A stretch of 64,000 nt of DNA. It comes from Anodontia alba (lineage: Eukaryota > Mollusca > Bivalvia > Lucinida > Lucinidae). The stretch lies in NCBI GenBank assembly GCA_964016985.1, contig OZ024827.1, positions 75,092,953 to 75,156,952 of the forward strand. Direction: 5' to 3'. Below are positions 42,360 through 52,189 of the stretch, one piece after another. The stretch's first letter is position 1. Every line of letters starts with the position of its first letter. The notes beneath the pieces were generated by a model, which was not told the origin of the DNA, ran no database searches, and saw only the letters and a program-made list of their open reading frames with translations. The position numbers and the translations under genes were made by a program.

Positions 42360-42677
42360 TATGCAAAACAGATTTTGGATTGTGTTGGGGTTTAACGACA
42401 CGTCAACCCTTGAGGGTCATTTTGTGTCGTCTCCCAGAGAAAGGGAGAAAAGAGATAGAAGAGAGAGTAGAGGAGATGAAAGAGAGGGACAGGGAAGAAA
42501 GAGGAACAGGAATGAAAGTGAAGAAACAGAAGAAATAAAAACATTCCCCCTCTACCCTTACCCACTACAAGGATAGCAGGCCTTGCCCAACTGTAAGCCA
42601 ATATCAGTTGGACGCCCCAGTGATGTAAGATACACAGCACCTTCGCACCACCCGACCACCCCCTATGCAAAACAGAT
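42360..42677 (-). mobile_element. SINE family S2, copy 2, 14-bp TSD
   Basis: TATGCAAAACAGAT at 42360-42373 and 42664-42677. The 290-bp body is nearly identical to 41215-41496. It inserted exactly at the left edge of the AGATATCT array. Confidence 0.9.
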
Positions 42678-43215
42678 ATCTTATATATTATATTAGATAT
42701 CTTATATAGGATACAAGGCATCGAATATAGGATATAAGATATTTGAATTAATATATCAGGTATTTTATATCCTGTATTAGATATCTTTTGTCCTATATAT
42801 CGTATATTACATTAGATTTCTTATTTAATTCCACATATAAGATATCTTATTTGTTAAATAAGATATCTTATATATTAATATAGATATCTGATATACTAAA
42901 TAAGATATCCTATATACTAAATGTGGATATCTTATTTAATTGAATAAGTGAGATATTTTCTTCAGTAAATAAGCTATCTTATACCCAATATAAGATATCA
43001 TATACAAAATATCCAATATGTCAAATAAGATATCTTATATGCTAAAGAAGATATCTTGTATAATACACTATATAAAATATCTTATTTCCTATATACTTAT
43101 ATAGGATATAATATATCTTATTTACTAAAGAAGATACCTTAAATGTTATATCAGATATATGTTTTTACTAATTCAGATATCTTAAATGCTGTATCAGATA
43201 TCTTATATAAATTGG
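42672..43215. repeat. AT-rich palindromic array, block 1
   Basis: Irregular repetition of AGATATCTTATATA-type words, each containing the self-complementary AGATATCT. No fixed period. Confidence 0.8.
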
Positions 43216-43747
43216 TGGGAAAATAAAAAACACAAAAACTGTCCCTCAGTCAGGGCGAAAATTTCGCCGAAATTGATTCTCCAAAATCCTTAAATTGAAA
43301 AGCTTCAATTCATAAAACGCCATTAAAATCATCAGCTAAAACACGGCCTTTCTTGGCACTTATAGAGTGTAAGTTATTTGTCTTATGCCTTCATGACGTA
43401 ATGCAAACTTATCATTCAGAGGAGATTTTACTGTTGATAAAGTTTAGCCTCCATAACAGTTCCACTACTTATGCTTTTCACATGAAAAATGTTACAATAC
43501 ACATGCAAAAAATACCATGGTTTGAGTTGATGGGCTTGAAAGAGGTGCAAAAGATCGAATTGACCAATGAAAAGGTGCTAGCTGACTAAGATCGAAATGA
43601 CCACTGTTCAAACTGACCATATAAACACAGTGACCATGCCGATAGAAACAGCACGCATTGACAATTTGAGGGCGACTGGTTACCAATCATGCCTGTTTGG
43701 ATCTTTTCATGTACATTAAGCTTGAAAGGCTTCATTTAATTCAGTTT
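43216..43747. other. single-copy island inside the AGATATCT array
   Basis: Base composition changes abruptly to mixed sequence (GGGCGAAAATTTCGCC palindrome; repeated TCGAATTGACCAATGA / TCGAAATGACCACTG). A possible plus donor GAGT|GTAAGT lies at 43370. No convincing exon. ORFs of 64-78 codons occur on both strands. Confidence 0.35.
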
Positions 43748-44375
43748 GATAAACATATCAGATATTTTGTCTAATATATTAGATATCTTATAAAGGAATC
43801 TAAAGAAGATATATATAAGATATCTAAAATAATATATCAGATATTGTATATGTTAATTAAGATATCTGAATTAGTGAATAAGACATCTTTCATGCAAATG
43901 TAAATAAGATATCTTATATATTCTATAAGATATAATATATACACAAATTAGATATCTGATAAACTATATAAGATATCTAATATAGTATGTCAGATATTGT
44001 AATCAGTAAATAAGAGACCTGATTTAGTCAAATATATCAGATATCTTATATGGGTATATGATATTCCCTATATTAGATATCTGATATGTTATATAATATA
44101 TCTAATATAGTATATAAGCTATCTGATATACTATATTAGACATTTGATCTATTTGAATAAATCAGATATTAATTCAGATATTGGATATCCTAACCATCTA
44201 ATATAGCATATCAGATATCTTAAATAGCATATAAGATCTTATATAGCATATATCTTATATAGCATATAAGATATCTTAATTGACATATTTATATATCTTA
44301 TATAATATATCAGATATGTCATATATTGTATAAGATATCTGATATATTAAATCAGATATCTGATTTTTAGAATAA
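43748..44375. repeat. AT-rich palindromic array, block 2
   Basis: Same AGATATCTTATATA-type words as block 1, including TCAGATATCTTATATGG and TAAGATATCTGATATATT. Confidence 0.8.
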
Positions 44376-44419
44376 ATAGTAAAACAGCTTGCCATATTAT
44401 GAATGTGCACAGAGAGTGG

Positions 44420-44470
44420 TTAATTTCTTCTGCCTAAATGATCATCAAAACCATCATCATATCCCGCACT
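44420..44470 (-). pseudogene. duplicated copy of terminal exon 3' part
   Basis: Minus strand, after a CGATATCAG acceptor-like sequence, 16 codons and TAA parallel the end of the exon at 44527-44615: SAGYDDGFDDHLGRRN versus SAGYDFDDHLGKRN. Differences are a 6-nt in-frame indel, two synonymous changes and one Lys/Arg change. The upstream exon part is absent, so it is probably a leftover duplicate, or an alternative 3' exon. Confidence 0.4.
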
Positions 44471-44502
44471 CTGATATCGTAAGCTCAACCTTGCCTGCTA
44501 CA

Positions 44503-44512
44503 GTTTTATTTT
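44503..44512 (-). terminator. candidate polyadenylation signal AATAAA
   Basis: Read on minus, ACAAAATAAAAC lies about 17-22 nt after the TAA at 44527. It sits in a fragment of a family D right end (CTGCTACAGTTTTATTTTGT), so the signal would be transposon-derived. Confidence 0.35.
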
Positions 44513-44526
44513 GTGCTTTTTAAGGA

Positions 44527-44615
44527 TTAATTTCTTTTGCCTAGATGATCATCAAAATCATATCCGGCACTCTGATACTGCAATGAGAGGTACAACAGCA
44601 CTACTGGCGGTGAAA
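44527..44615 (-). CDS. candidate terminal exon, 28 codons plus stop
   Basis: Minus strand: a strong acceptor (TATTCCTCTCTCTTTATTCCAG) precedes 44615. With 2 entry nt (TT) the frame reads SPPVVLLYLSLQYQSAGYD, then FDDHLGKRN and TAA. Its entry phase fits the exit of 51309-51430 (forming Val). The conserved partial duplicate at 44420-44470 supports this frame. A second frame is open for 18 codons. AATAAA follows closely. Family not recognised. Confidence 0.45.
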
Positions 44616-44857
44616 CTGGAATAAAGAGAGAGGAATATTTTGAGAAACTATAGAAGTAAAGTAGTGAAGCAGTCTGATAATTTTAATAGCAGCCTCCTTG
44701 TTTACAATGTCAGGTGTTTGCAATCACTTTACCATGTGGTAATGATGATAGTAGCAGCTGGCATATGGAAACACTGGCGCCTCACTGGTATGGTGCACAG
44801 ATCCAGAGGCTTTCGCCAGGAATAAAGTAAAATTGGGAGTGTGATTTCCGAGGCACA

Positions 44858-45040
44858 ACTCCAAATAAGGCACCATTTTTCAAGTAAAATGTTGATATTT
44901 TTCTTATTTCTACACAAAAACACATGTTGTGGGTATCATTAGAAGCGCCTTGGCAAGGCGCTTCTAATGATACCCACAACATATGTTTTCATGGCAAAAT
45001 AAGAAAATACTATGTGGATATTCACTCTTATCTGGAGCTA
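44858..45040. mobile_element. MITE family B, well preserved
   Basis: AACTCCAAATAAGGCACC left and CTTATCTGGAGCT right; hairpin ATTAGAAGCGCCTTGGCAAG and complement. Confidence 0.8.
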
Positions 45041-45085
45041 TGCGGACAGCAGAAAATCTGAAGAGACCCTAGAAGTCTGAAGCAC

Positions 45086-45260
45086 ATACCATATTTATCC
45101 TAAATATTCAGAGATCTAAACTTCTTACCATACTTTTCCTAAAATTTGAACAAGTCAATTTTACTACCTGTTGACATGTCTAAATATTGCTGGATGAGAG
45201 GCGAACTGTATGGCGTTCTACAGCATCTATACTCCTTGCTCAGGCTCTCTTTGAAAATAG
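45086..45260 (+). mobile_element. MITE family J, diverged
   Basis: ACCATATTTATCCTAAATAT, TTGCTGGATGAGAGGCGAAC and TACTCCTTGCTCAGGC in J order; right end lost. Confidence 0.55.
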
Positions 45261-45361
45261 AGAAACTGTAGCACTTCCATGCAACGTTTGCCCTAGGATG
45301 TTCCATATGCAAGTTGACCTCATTACCTATACATGATCCCCATCTTCATGCCCAACTACCA

Positions 45362-45554
45362 GGGCCCAGTTGTTCAAAGCTAATGATGTCGTTAGTTAAC
45401 GATTCGTTAAAATTTACATCGAGTGATATGCAAACATGCTGAAATTTTTTGCTGAAAAAATATTATAATATTGTATATTGAATCTGCTAAAACAGTTAAA
45501 GAAATGACCCTTAACGAGCTCGTTAAGCTAATGATGCTTTGAACAACTGGGCCC
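45362..45554 (+). mobile_element. MITE family F lacking its hairpin
   Basis: GGGCCCAGTTGTTCAAAGC to GCTTTGAACAACTGGGCCC, 193 bp. Where other copies have about 50 bp of GTGAGTAGCTTTTGC hairpin this one reads CTGAAAAAATATTATAATA directly. Confidence 0.8.
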
Positions 45555-46119
45555 AAAGCATTATTTCAGGAACACAGAGCCCTGTTTGGTGGGGGTATAA
45601 ATATTAGATAACATTATTTCAGAAATCAATTCTTTTTTGGCCCCCTCCGATCCCCATATTTCAGATACAGATGCTTCCAGGGTGAGGAAATTGATTTTGA
45701 AATGGACATAAATTTTGAAAAAATATCTAATTCCCATAGGTAATCAAAAATGTTAGCATCAACTCAAAATGTAGAAATTTTCCACATTTTGCATAAGCCT
45801 CGATGCAAAATTTAATACATTTTTTTTCTACATTTTGCATTCATATGTTCAATATCAATGTAAAATGTAGAATGTAGAAAAAATTTCCATTAGTGTATAT
45901 GGATTTTGTATCTCCCCAGTTATGTGATGTAGTGTTTTTGTGACTGTTGTCTGTCTATCTGTCCGTTTAAGCCAAAATCACTGTACAAAGAACTATATAT
46001 ATGCCAATAATCACCTCTTAACAAAAACTGATGTGTTAACATAGTGGTATTTATTTCCTATAGTCAAGCTAAAATGTAACTGTCCTACCTATCAACACAA
46101 AATGTAGAAAATTTGCATT

Positions 46120-46307
46120 GTAATACAATGCAAAATGTAGAAATGTAGAAATTTCTATATTTTTGCATTACGGTAATGCTAACATCAAATGTAGGAATTT
46201 CTACATTTTGCATTGTCAATGCAAAATGTAGAAATTCCTACATTTGATGTTAGCATTAATGCAAAAATATAGAAATTTCTACATTTCTGCATTTTACATT
46301 GTATTAC
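46120..46307. repeat. 188-bp nested foldback of TTTCTACATTT words
   Basis: GTAATACAATGCAAAATGTA at the left returns as TACATTGTATTAC at the right. The inner part, GCTAACATCAAATGTAGGAA facing TTCCTACATTTGATGTTAGC, is perfect around a TCA-sized centre at 46216. Related words extend back to 45740. Confidence 0.8.
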
Positions 46308-46443
46308 ACTCTTCCTTTTGGGGAAAGCACTGATAGGGAGGTATATTACATTCCTGAATTTGTTTTGACATTGTCTCATCCATCTTCATTGGCTTTACAA
46401 AGAACCAGCTTTTATCAGTAATTGCATAGCAAACATGAATAGT
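46294..46443 (-). CDS. possible exon, 49 codons ending in stop
   Basis: Minus strand from 46443, a frame runs to TAA at 46294 and reads like a soluble protein (ITDKSWFFVKPMKMDETMSK, then QIQECNIPPYQCFPQKEECN) with three cysteines near the end. The acceptor (AACAAAG) lacks a pyrimidine tract, and the last residues enter the foldback repeat. No phase-matched neighbour. Confidence 0.25.
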   Translation of the reverse strand, partial: TIHVCYAITDKSWFFVKPMKMDETMSKQIQECNIPPYQCFPQKEECNTM

Positions 46444-46514
46444 CTTTGTTTACTACATCTTGTCATCAAAGTGTATTTTCAAGGGAGGCAACTCTTAATT
46501 ATTTTGCCTCCTTT

Positions 46515-46598
46515 CTGAACGGAGTCTAGTCTAAAAGTAAAGATTTTGCTCCGCTTGGGAGCAAATTCTTTCCTTTTAGAGTAGCTGGCCCTTTTCAG
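46515..46598. repeat. hairpin repeat family A
   Basis: CTGAACGGAGTCTAGTCTAA faces TTAGAGTAGCTGGCCC and CAAATTCTTTCC. Confidence 0.65.
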
Positions 46599-46675
46599 AA
46601 GGGGTTTGGGTGTGCAGAAAGGCAAAACAGGAAATCACAAAACTAGTTTCCCATGTAGATAAAAACACCGCAAGC

Positions 46676-48672
46676 ATAATACCCCACCGTAGCAATTATT
46701 TGTTTATGTATTAATCGTTGCGAAAATGTCTGGAAAGAAAATGACGGAGGGATAGATAACAATCCTAAACCAGATCTTGATAATATCAATGGACAGATAA
46801 CAATCCTAAACCAGATCTTGATAATATCAATGCTTATAGCAAGTTTGGTTAAAATCCTTTGTTATTTACTCAAGTTATTGTCCGGTCACGAAAATATGGG
46901 TGTTTCTCGGGCAGATAACTGCCTAAAAATTTGACGAAATTTGCCCATTAGCAATTCCAAAACAGATCTCCTTAAGGTCAATGCATATAGCAAGTTTGGT
47001 TAAAATCCCTTGTTATTTACTCTAGTTATTGTCTGGAAATGCAAATATGGGCGTGTCTTGGGCAGATAACGCTGTAAAAATTTGACGAAATTTGCCCATT
47101 AGCAATTCCAAAACAGATCTCCTTAATGTCAATGCATATAGCAAGTTTGGATAAAATCCCTTGTTATTTACTCAAGTTATCGTCTGGAAACGAAAATATG
47201 GGCGTGTCTCGGGCAGATAACTCCGTAAAAATTAGACGAAATTTGCCCATTAGCAATTCCAAAACAGATCTCCTTAAGGTCAATGCATATAGCAAGTTTG
47301 GTTAAAATCCCTTGTTATTTACTCTAGTTATTGTCTGGAAATGCAAATATGGGCGTGTCTTGGGCAGATAACGCTGTAAAAATTTGACGAAATTTGCCCA
47401 TTAGCAATTCCAAAACAGATCTCCTTAATGTCAATGCATATAGCAAGTTTGGATAAAATCCCTTGTTATTTACTCAAGTTATCGTCTGGAAACGAAAATA
47501 TGGGCGTGTCTCGGGCAGATAACTCCGTAAAAATTAGACGAAATTTGCCCATTAGCAATTCCAAAACAGATCTCCTTAATGTCAATGCATATAGCAAGTT
47601 TGGTTAAAATCCCTTGTTATTTACTCAAGTTATCGTCCGGAAACGAAAATATGGGCGTGTCTTGGGCAGATAACGCCGTAAAAATTTGACGAAATTTGCC
47701 CATTAGCAATCCCAAACCAGATCTCCTTAATGTCAATGCATATAGCAAGTTTGGTTAAAATCCCTTGTTATTTACTCAAGTTATCGTCCGGAAACGAAAA
47801 TATAGGCGTGTCTTGGGCAGATAACGCCGTAAAAATTTGACGAAATTTGCCCATTAGCAATCCCAAACCAGATCTCCTTAATGTCAATGCATATAGCAAG
47901 TTTGGTTAAAATCCCTTGTTATTTACTCAAGTTATCGTCTGGAAACAAAAATATGGGCGTGTCTCGGGCAGATAACTCTGTAATAATTTGACAAAATTTG
48001 CCCATTAGCAATTCCAAAACAGATCTCCTTAAGGTCAATGCATATAGCAAGTTTGGTTAAAATCCCTTGATATTTACTCAAGTTATCGTCTGGAAACGAA
48101 AATATGGGCATGTCTTGGGCAGATAACGCCGTAAAAATTTGACGAAATTTGCCCATTAGCAATCCCAAACCAGATCTCCTTAATGTCAATGCATATAGCA
48201 AGTTTGGTTAAAATCCCTTGATATTTACTCAAGTTATCGTCTGGAAACGAAAATATGGGCATGTCTTGGGCAGATAACGCCGTAAAAATTTGACGAAATT
48301 TGCCCATTAGCAATCCCAAACCAGATCTCCTTAATGTCAATGCATATAGCAAGTTTGGTTAAAATCCCTTGTTATTTACTCAAGTTATCGTCTGGAAACA
48401 AAAATATGGGCATGTCTCGGGCAGATAACTCCGTAAAAATGTGACAAAATTTGCCCATTAGCAATCCCAAACCAGATCTTCACAATATCAATGCACATAC
48501 CAAGTTTTGTGAAAATCCACTGATGTTTACTCAAGTTATCATCCGGAAATGAAAAACAGATGGACGGACAGACATACGACAGACAGAGGGACGGACGGAC
48601 ACATGGACGTCCAACGTGAAACCATAATACCCCGCCACTATTGTGTGGCGGGGTAAATAGTGGCGGGGTATA
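46676..48672 (+). mobile_element. pearl/Helentron-like element with 151-bp core array
   Basis: Left end ATAATACCCCACCGTAGC. Core of eleven 151-bp units (46830-48560). Then a GACGGACGGAC microsatellite (48570-48605) and a perfect 11-bp-stem hairpin TACCCCGCCAC/GTGGCGGGGTA (48628-48655), followed by a second GTGGCGGGGTA. Core repeats, ACGG-type microsatellite and 3' hairpin are the hallmarks of bivalve pearl elements, now grouped with non-autonomous Helentrons. It encodes nothing itself. Confidence 0.75.
46830..48560 (+). repeat. 151-bp tandem array, exact period
   Basis: The landmark TTGCCCATTA falls at 46941, 47092, 47243, 47394, 47545, 47696, 47847, 47998, 48149, 48300 and 48451, ten intervals of exactly 151 bp. 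A 302-bp dimer is repeated almost identically at about 46981-47282 and 47283-47584. Minus-strand ORFs of 89 codons are array shadows. Confidence 0.9.
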
Positions 48673-48809
48673 AAAATGGTGGAAAATCCACAAAGTGTAT
48701 CAAGTCCCCTTGATAAGCATATAAGACACAAATACTTTATACATATTTTTGTCTCTATGTCATCCAAAACAGAAACAAAATCATTCAGATTACTATAATG
48801 CTAAGTTAA

Positions 48810-49005
48810 TTAACTCTAGTCCTGGAACCAGGATATACCCTGCCTTTGAAAACAGTGTAGATCCAGGAAGAAGCCAACTGATCTGGATCTGCACTGTTTG
48901 TTATTCAGTATGTGACTATATCAACAATCTGGATCAAGTAATCAGACTGGCTGAAAACTGGAAGTGGGTGTGGCATCTTAATTTATTCAGCATGACAAGG
49001 GTTAA
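48810..49005 (+). mobile_element. piggyBac-like MITE family E, copy 7
   Basis: TTAACTCTAGTCCTGGAACC to CATGACAAGGGTTAA; left half of the central stem is partly deleted (GATCCAGGAAGAAGCC). Confidence 0.75.
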
Positions 49006-49087
49006 TAGGTCTGACATCTGTCGGGTTGATAGTACCTTCTAGAATGACTTTAGGGAGGCACCCATCACTTCTTCTTCTTCTTCCAAT

Positions 49088-49441
49088 TACCGTATTCAAT
49101 CTAATTACCACACATACCCCTATAAGCGCACAGTCAAGAAATTTCGTAGTCTTCAGATGGCAGTCAGTATACCTTTTGTTTACTTCTTTATAAAGGCTTG
49201 TGTTGTGGGTACTCATTTGAATTGCATCGACTTGTTGATGCAATTCAAATGAGTACCCACAACATATGCCTTTATAAAGAAAATCAGAAAAAATGGCATA
49301 GTCATCATCAAATAAGTTCTTTTCTGATCTTTTTTTATAGTGTATCCTTAATAGGTAGATACATATTTTACCACAAATGAGTGTTCTCAGTAATTTTGAA
49401 AAACCTGAGCGCACAGTGCGGTAATTAGGTCGAATACGGTA
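49088..49441. mobile_element. MITE family H, copy 3, best preserved
   Basis: TACCGTATTCAATCTAATTA to TAATTAGGTCGAATACGGTA. Hairpin GTGTTGTGGGTACTCATTTG with complement around GATGCAATTC. TATAAAGG/CCTTTATA flanks. Confidence 0.8.
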
Positions 49442-49446
49442 AGTGC

Positions 49447-49775
49447 ATTATTCAGGGGTTTTGTTTGTGTTGAGGTTTTACGGCCCAGTCAACCCAATGA
49501 GGTCATGTCAAGCGCGGTCAGTTTACCTAACCACACGTTTACTGGGCAGGCTTAGTCCTCCAAGCGGTTAACCAGTATTGTGCACATTCTTTTGCCAGAA
49601 ACTGACAACTGCCCTTCTTGAATCAGTGGAAGGGAGAGAATGACCGTAGAAAATATTTAATGATCAATCTCCATGAAAGAATGTTGCCGACCTCGGCGGG
49701 GGTTGAACCCGCGACCTCCTGGTCTCCAGTCGGACGGGGCATCCAACTGAGCCACCGAGGCAATTATTCAGGGGT
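49447..49775 (-). mobile_element. SINE family S1, full length, 13-bp TSD
   Basis: ATTATTCAGGGGT at 49447-49459 and 49763-49775 flanks a 303-bp body. On minus it starts with a tRNA-like head: A box GGTGGCTCAGTTGGATG, B box CGGGTTCAACCCC. It ends AAAACCTCAACACAAACAAA. The head is well enough preserved to be a polymerase III promoter in principle. Confidence 0.92.
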
Positions 49776-50163
49776 AGGTCCAGGATGATTTCTGAAGGAT
49801 TTAGATTTGATCAAATTACTGTACTTACTCTACATATTCGGACAGGCAGTGCCTGAGTAAACAGTGTATACTCGTTCTACATCCTCAATGATTTCACTTC
49901 CAACCAAAAGACCTGTGCAAGTGATTTTTTTTTATATTTTGCTATTTTTGACAAGGGTTAGACCCAGGGTTCATGCATATGTTCACATTATAGGATAAAA
50001 ACTCTGTAAAAGAAGCTGATCAAAATGTATGACAAGTTGCAGACAAGAATTAGGACAGACAAGAAGAAGGTCATTTTTACAGTTTGCTTAAAAATCTTCC
50101 CAGGTTGGGCAACAAAATATCAAATTTACCCCAAGTATTAGGGCACCATAGGTATAGATATGT

Positions 50164-50340
50164 GAGTGGGTATCAGATAAATATTTTTCTTATCTCTCCA
50201 TGAAAACATATGTTACGTGTACTCATTAGAAACACCTCAGCAAGGTGCTTCTAATGAGTACCCACAACATATGTTTTTTGTGGAGAAACAAGAAATAATT
50301 CCATACTTTAATTCTAGATTGAAAAAAAAAGCATGGGGCA
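50164..50340. mobile_element. MITE family B
   Basis: TTTTTCTTATCTCTCCATGA, hairpin GTACTCATTAGAAACACC with AGGTGCTTCTAATGAGTACC. Confidence 0.7.
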
Positions 50341-50772
50341 CGTTCTCGTTACCACATTTGTTCTAAAATTTGAAAAGTTTGAACTACCTACACTACAACC
50401 TCTTTATAACACTATTGTTGGGGTCCATAGCATAAACCGTGTTAGTTAAACAACTGTGTTATATCCAAACAAAAACGTACAGATTATATTGAAAAATGAC
50501 CATTTATGGTCATTTTTCAATATAATCTATACATTTTTGGGATCCATCTTTGAACCGTGTTATATCCAAAACCATGTTATAATGAACCGTGTTATAAAGA
50601 GGTTGAAGTGTAGTTATGATGCATCTAAAAGGCTGCTGAACAAATGGCAAGAAATGCAGCATCTGATCTGGGTCTACACTGCTTGCCTAGTCTTGTCTGT
50701 CCAAATCATCCAATTCTATGGTATCTGAACTGGGTCCAGTTTTCTCCAGGATTGCCTGTCAGAATACTTTGG
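50329..50772 (+). mobile_element. MITE family J interrupted by G' MITE
   Basis: GTTCTAAAATTTGAAAAG to the left of 50390 and GATGCATCTAAAAGG, GATCTGGGTCTACACTGC to the right of 50611 are consecutive parts of family J. Confidence 0.6.
50391..50609. mobile_element. pogo/mariner-like MITE family G' inserted at TA
   Basis: TA at 50389-50390 and 50610-50611. Ends CACTACAACCTCTTTATAAC and TTATAAAGAGGTTGAAGTG. Central hairpin TATATTGAAAAATGACCATT and complement. Confidence 0.8.
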
Positions 50773-50787
50773 ATAATAAAAACATGA

Positions 50788-51012
50788 AACAATAATATCC
50801 CACCATCGTGTAGAGGGCAGATAACTGTCAAAATTGACAAAATTTGCACATTAGAAATCCCAAACCAGATTTCCATAATAACAATACACATACCAAGTTT
50901 GGAGAGAATTCATTGATATTCACGCGTTATCATCTGGTAACGAAAATACAGACTGACATGACAGATGGATGGATGAACACATGGACAGCCATAATACCCC
51001 TACACTAGCGTG
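50788..51012 (+). mobile_element. single-core pearl/Helentron-like element
   Basis: Same family as 46676-48672 but with one core unit: ATATCCCACCATCGTG, CAAATTTGCACATTAGA-type core, TGACATGACAGATGG tail and AATACCCCTACACTAGCGTG end. Confidence 0.65.
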
Positions 51013-51129
51013 TGGTTGGTTGTAAAAATGGTAGGTACAATTTTCTCAAGAAAGCAACCCACAAATGTCCCATCAAATGTTCAGACAATACAATTTGCCT
51101 CCTCAGCAACTCTAAGGCACTAGTTCATG

Positions 51130-51319
51130 GGTCTAAATAAGAAGGGAGTATCGGGTAAATATTTTTCTTATTTCTCCATGAAAACTTATGTTCTGGGTAC
51201 TCATTAGAAGCCCCTCATAGAGGCACTTCTAATGAGCACCCACAACATATGTTTTCATGGAGAAATAAGAAAAATTTTAATACTTTTCATCTGAAAAAAG
51301 TTCCTTACCTAGAGTTATG
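51130..51319. mobile_element. MITE family B
   Basis: CTAAATAAGAAGGGAGTATC to TTCCTTACCTAGAGTTATGC; hairpin GGGTACTCATTAGAAGCC with complement. Confidence 0.75.
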
Positions 51320-51430
51320 CTAGCGGTCTGAGAAAACCAAACCAATAAGCCCAGTCTAGGTGGAGAAGATGGCAAGGTATCTTCAGGTGTTTTGTATCTA
51401 TATACCACTTGCCTGTGATGATTTCTGCAG
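51309..51430 (-). CDS. candidate internal exon, 40 codons, donor inside a MITE end
   Basis: Minus strand: acceptor ATTTCTTACTTACAG before 51430 and donor CTCTAG|GTAAGG after 51309. Enters with 1 nt, exits in phase 1, open throughout. It includes HHRQVVYRYKTPEDTLPSSP and RLGLLVWFS. The donor lies in the mutated terminus of the adjacent family B MITE. It joins in phase to 44527-44615. A plus-strand micro-exon reading (51388-51432) is also possible, so strand is not certain. Family not recognised. Confidence 0.35.
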
Positions 51431-51579
51431 CTGTAAGTAAGAAATTATGGCGCCATACACTGATACCTTTTACAGATCTGTTTTACATCACACCTAGATA
51501 TCCCAGATGATGCTTTCTCAATTCCTTTTCTATTATTGTTCAGCCCTAGGAGTTATTAGAACGAGATTTCATCGCTCAA

Positions 51580-51765
51580 GATAATCGAGGGTAACTGCAT
51601 AAATATTTCTCTTGTTTCTCCATGAAAACATATGTTGTGGGTACTCATTAGAAGTGCCTCAGTGAGGCACTTCTAATGAGTACCCACAACATATGCTTTT
51701 ATGGAGAAATAAGAGAAATATCAAAAGATTTTGACTGAAAAAAGATGCCTTATATGGAGCTCTGA
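51580..51765. mobile_element. MITE family B
   Basis: Perfect hairpin ATATGTTGTGGGTACTCATT, AGAAGTGCCTCA with complement; right end CTTATATGGAGCTCTG. Confidence 0.8.
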
Positions 51766-51854
51766 AAAGTACATATCACAGTGGTATGACTACATTTGAA
51801 ACAACCTGGTACCAACATTGTTGCAACGTCAATGTCATGACGTTGTATTAATGA

Positions 51855-52170
51855 TAATTTGTTTGTTTGTTTGTTTGAGTTGGGGCTTAATGTGATCATC
51901 AACAATCTTTAAGTCATGCCATGATGTGATTAAGTGTCTGGATGTGATGGAGGGAACTGATGGCCTTTTATAGTGCTACAGCACAGCAGAATCAAGCTCC
52001 AGCCACTCTGACATGATACTACCACAAATCACATTATACTGACATTGGTGGGACCAGTCCCAGCTCTTCTTCCTAGGCTGAGTGGAGCACCAAGTTAAAG
52101 AGCAGCTTATACCAATTTTAGACTGTCTTAGGGGATCAAACACACAACCTCCTGAAACAGATACCATACT
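51855..52170 (-). mobile_element. SINE family S3, tRNA-like head
   Basis: On minus, GGAGGTTGTGTGTTTGATCC is a degenerate B box at the 5' end. The 3' tail is (CAAA)n at 51857-51877. No target-site duplication found. A partial copy lies at 29740-29815. Confidence 0.6.
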
Positions 52171-52189
52171 AAGCTCGCATTTTTTTCAA

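Noticed and set aside
47932..48352. Repeated 89-codon minus-strand frames (MLYALTLRRSG...)
   Set aside because: They are the 151-bp tandem array read in one frame; 302 bp is not a multiple of 3, and units shift frame with stops.
49940..50100. Minus-strand acceptor TTCTTTTACAG and a short open stretch
   Set aside because: Only about a dozen codons, a weak donor, and phases that fit no neighbour.
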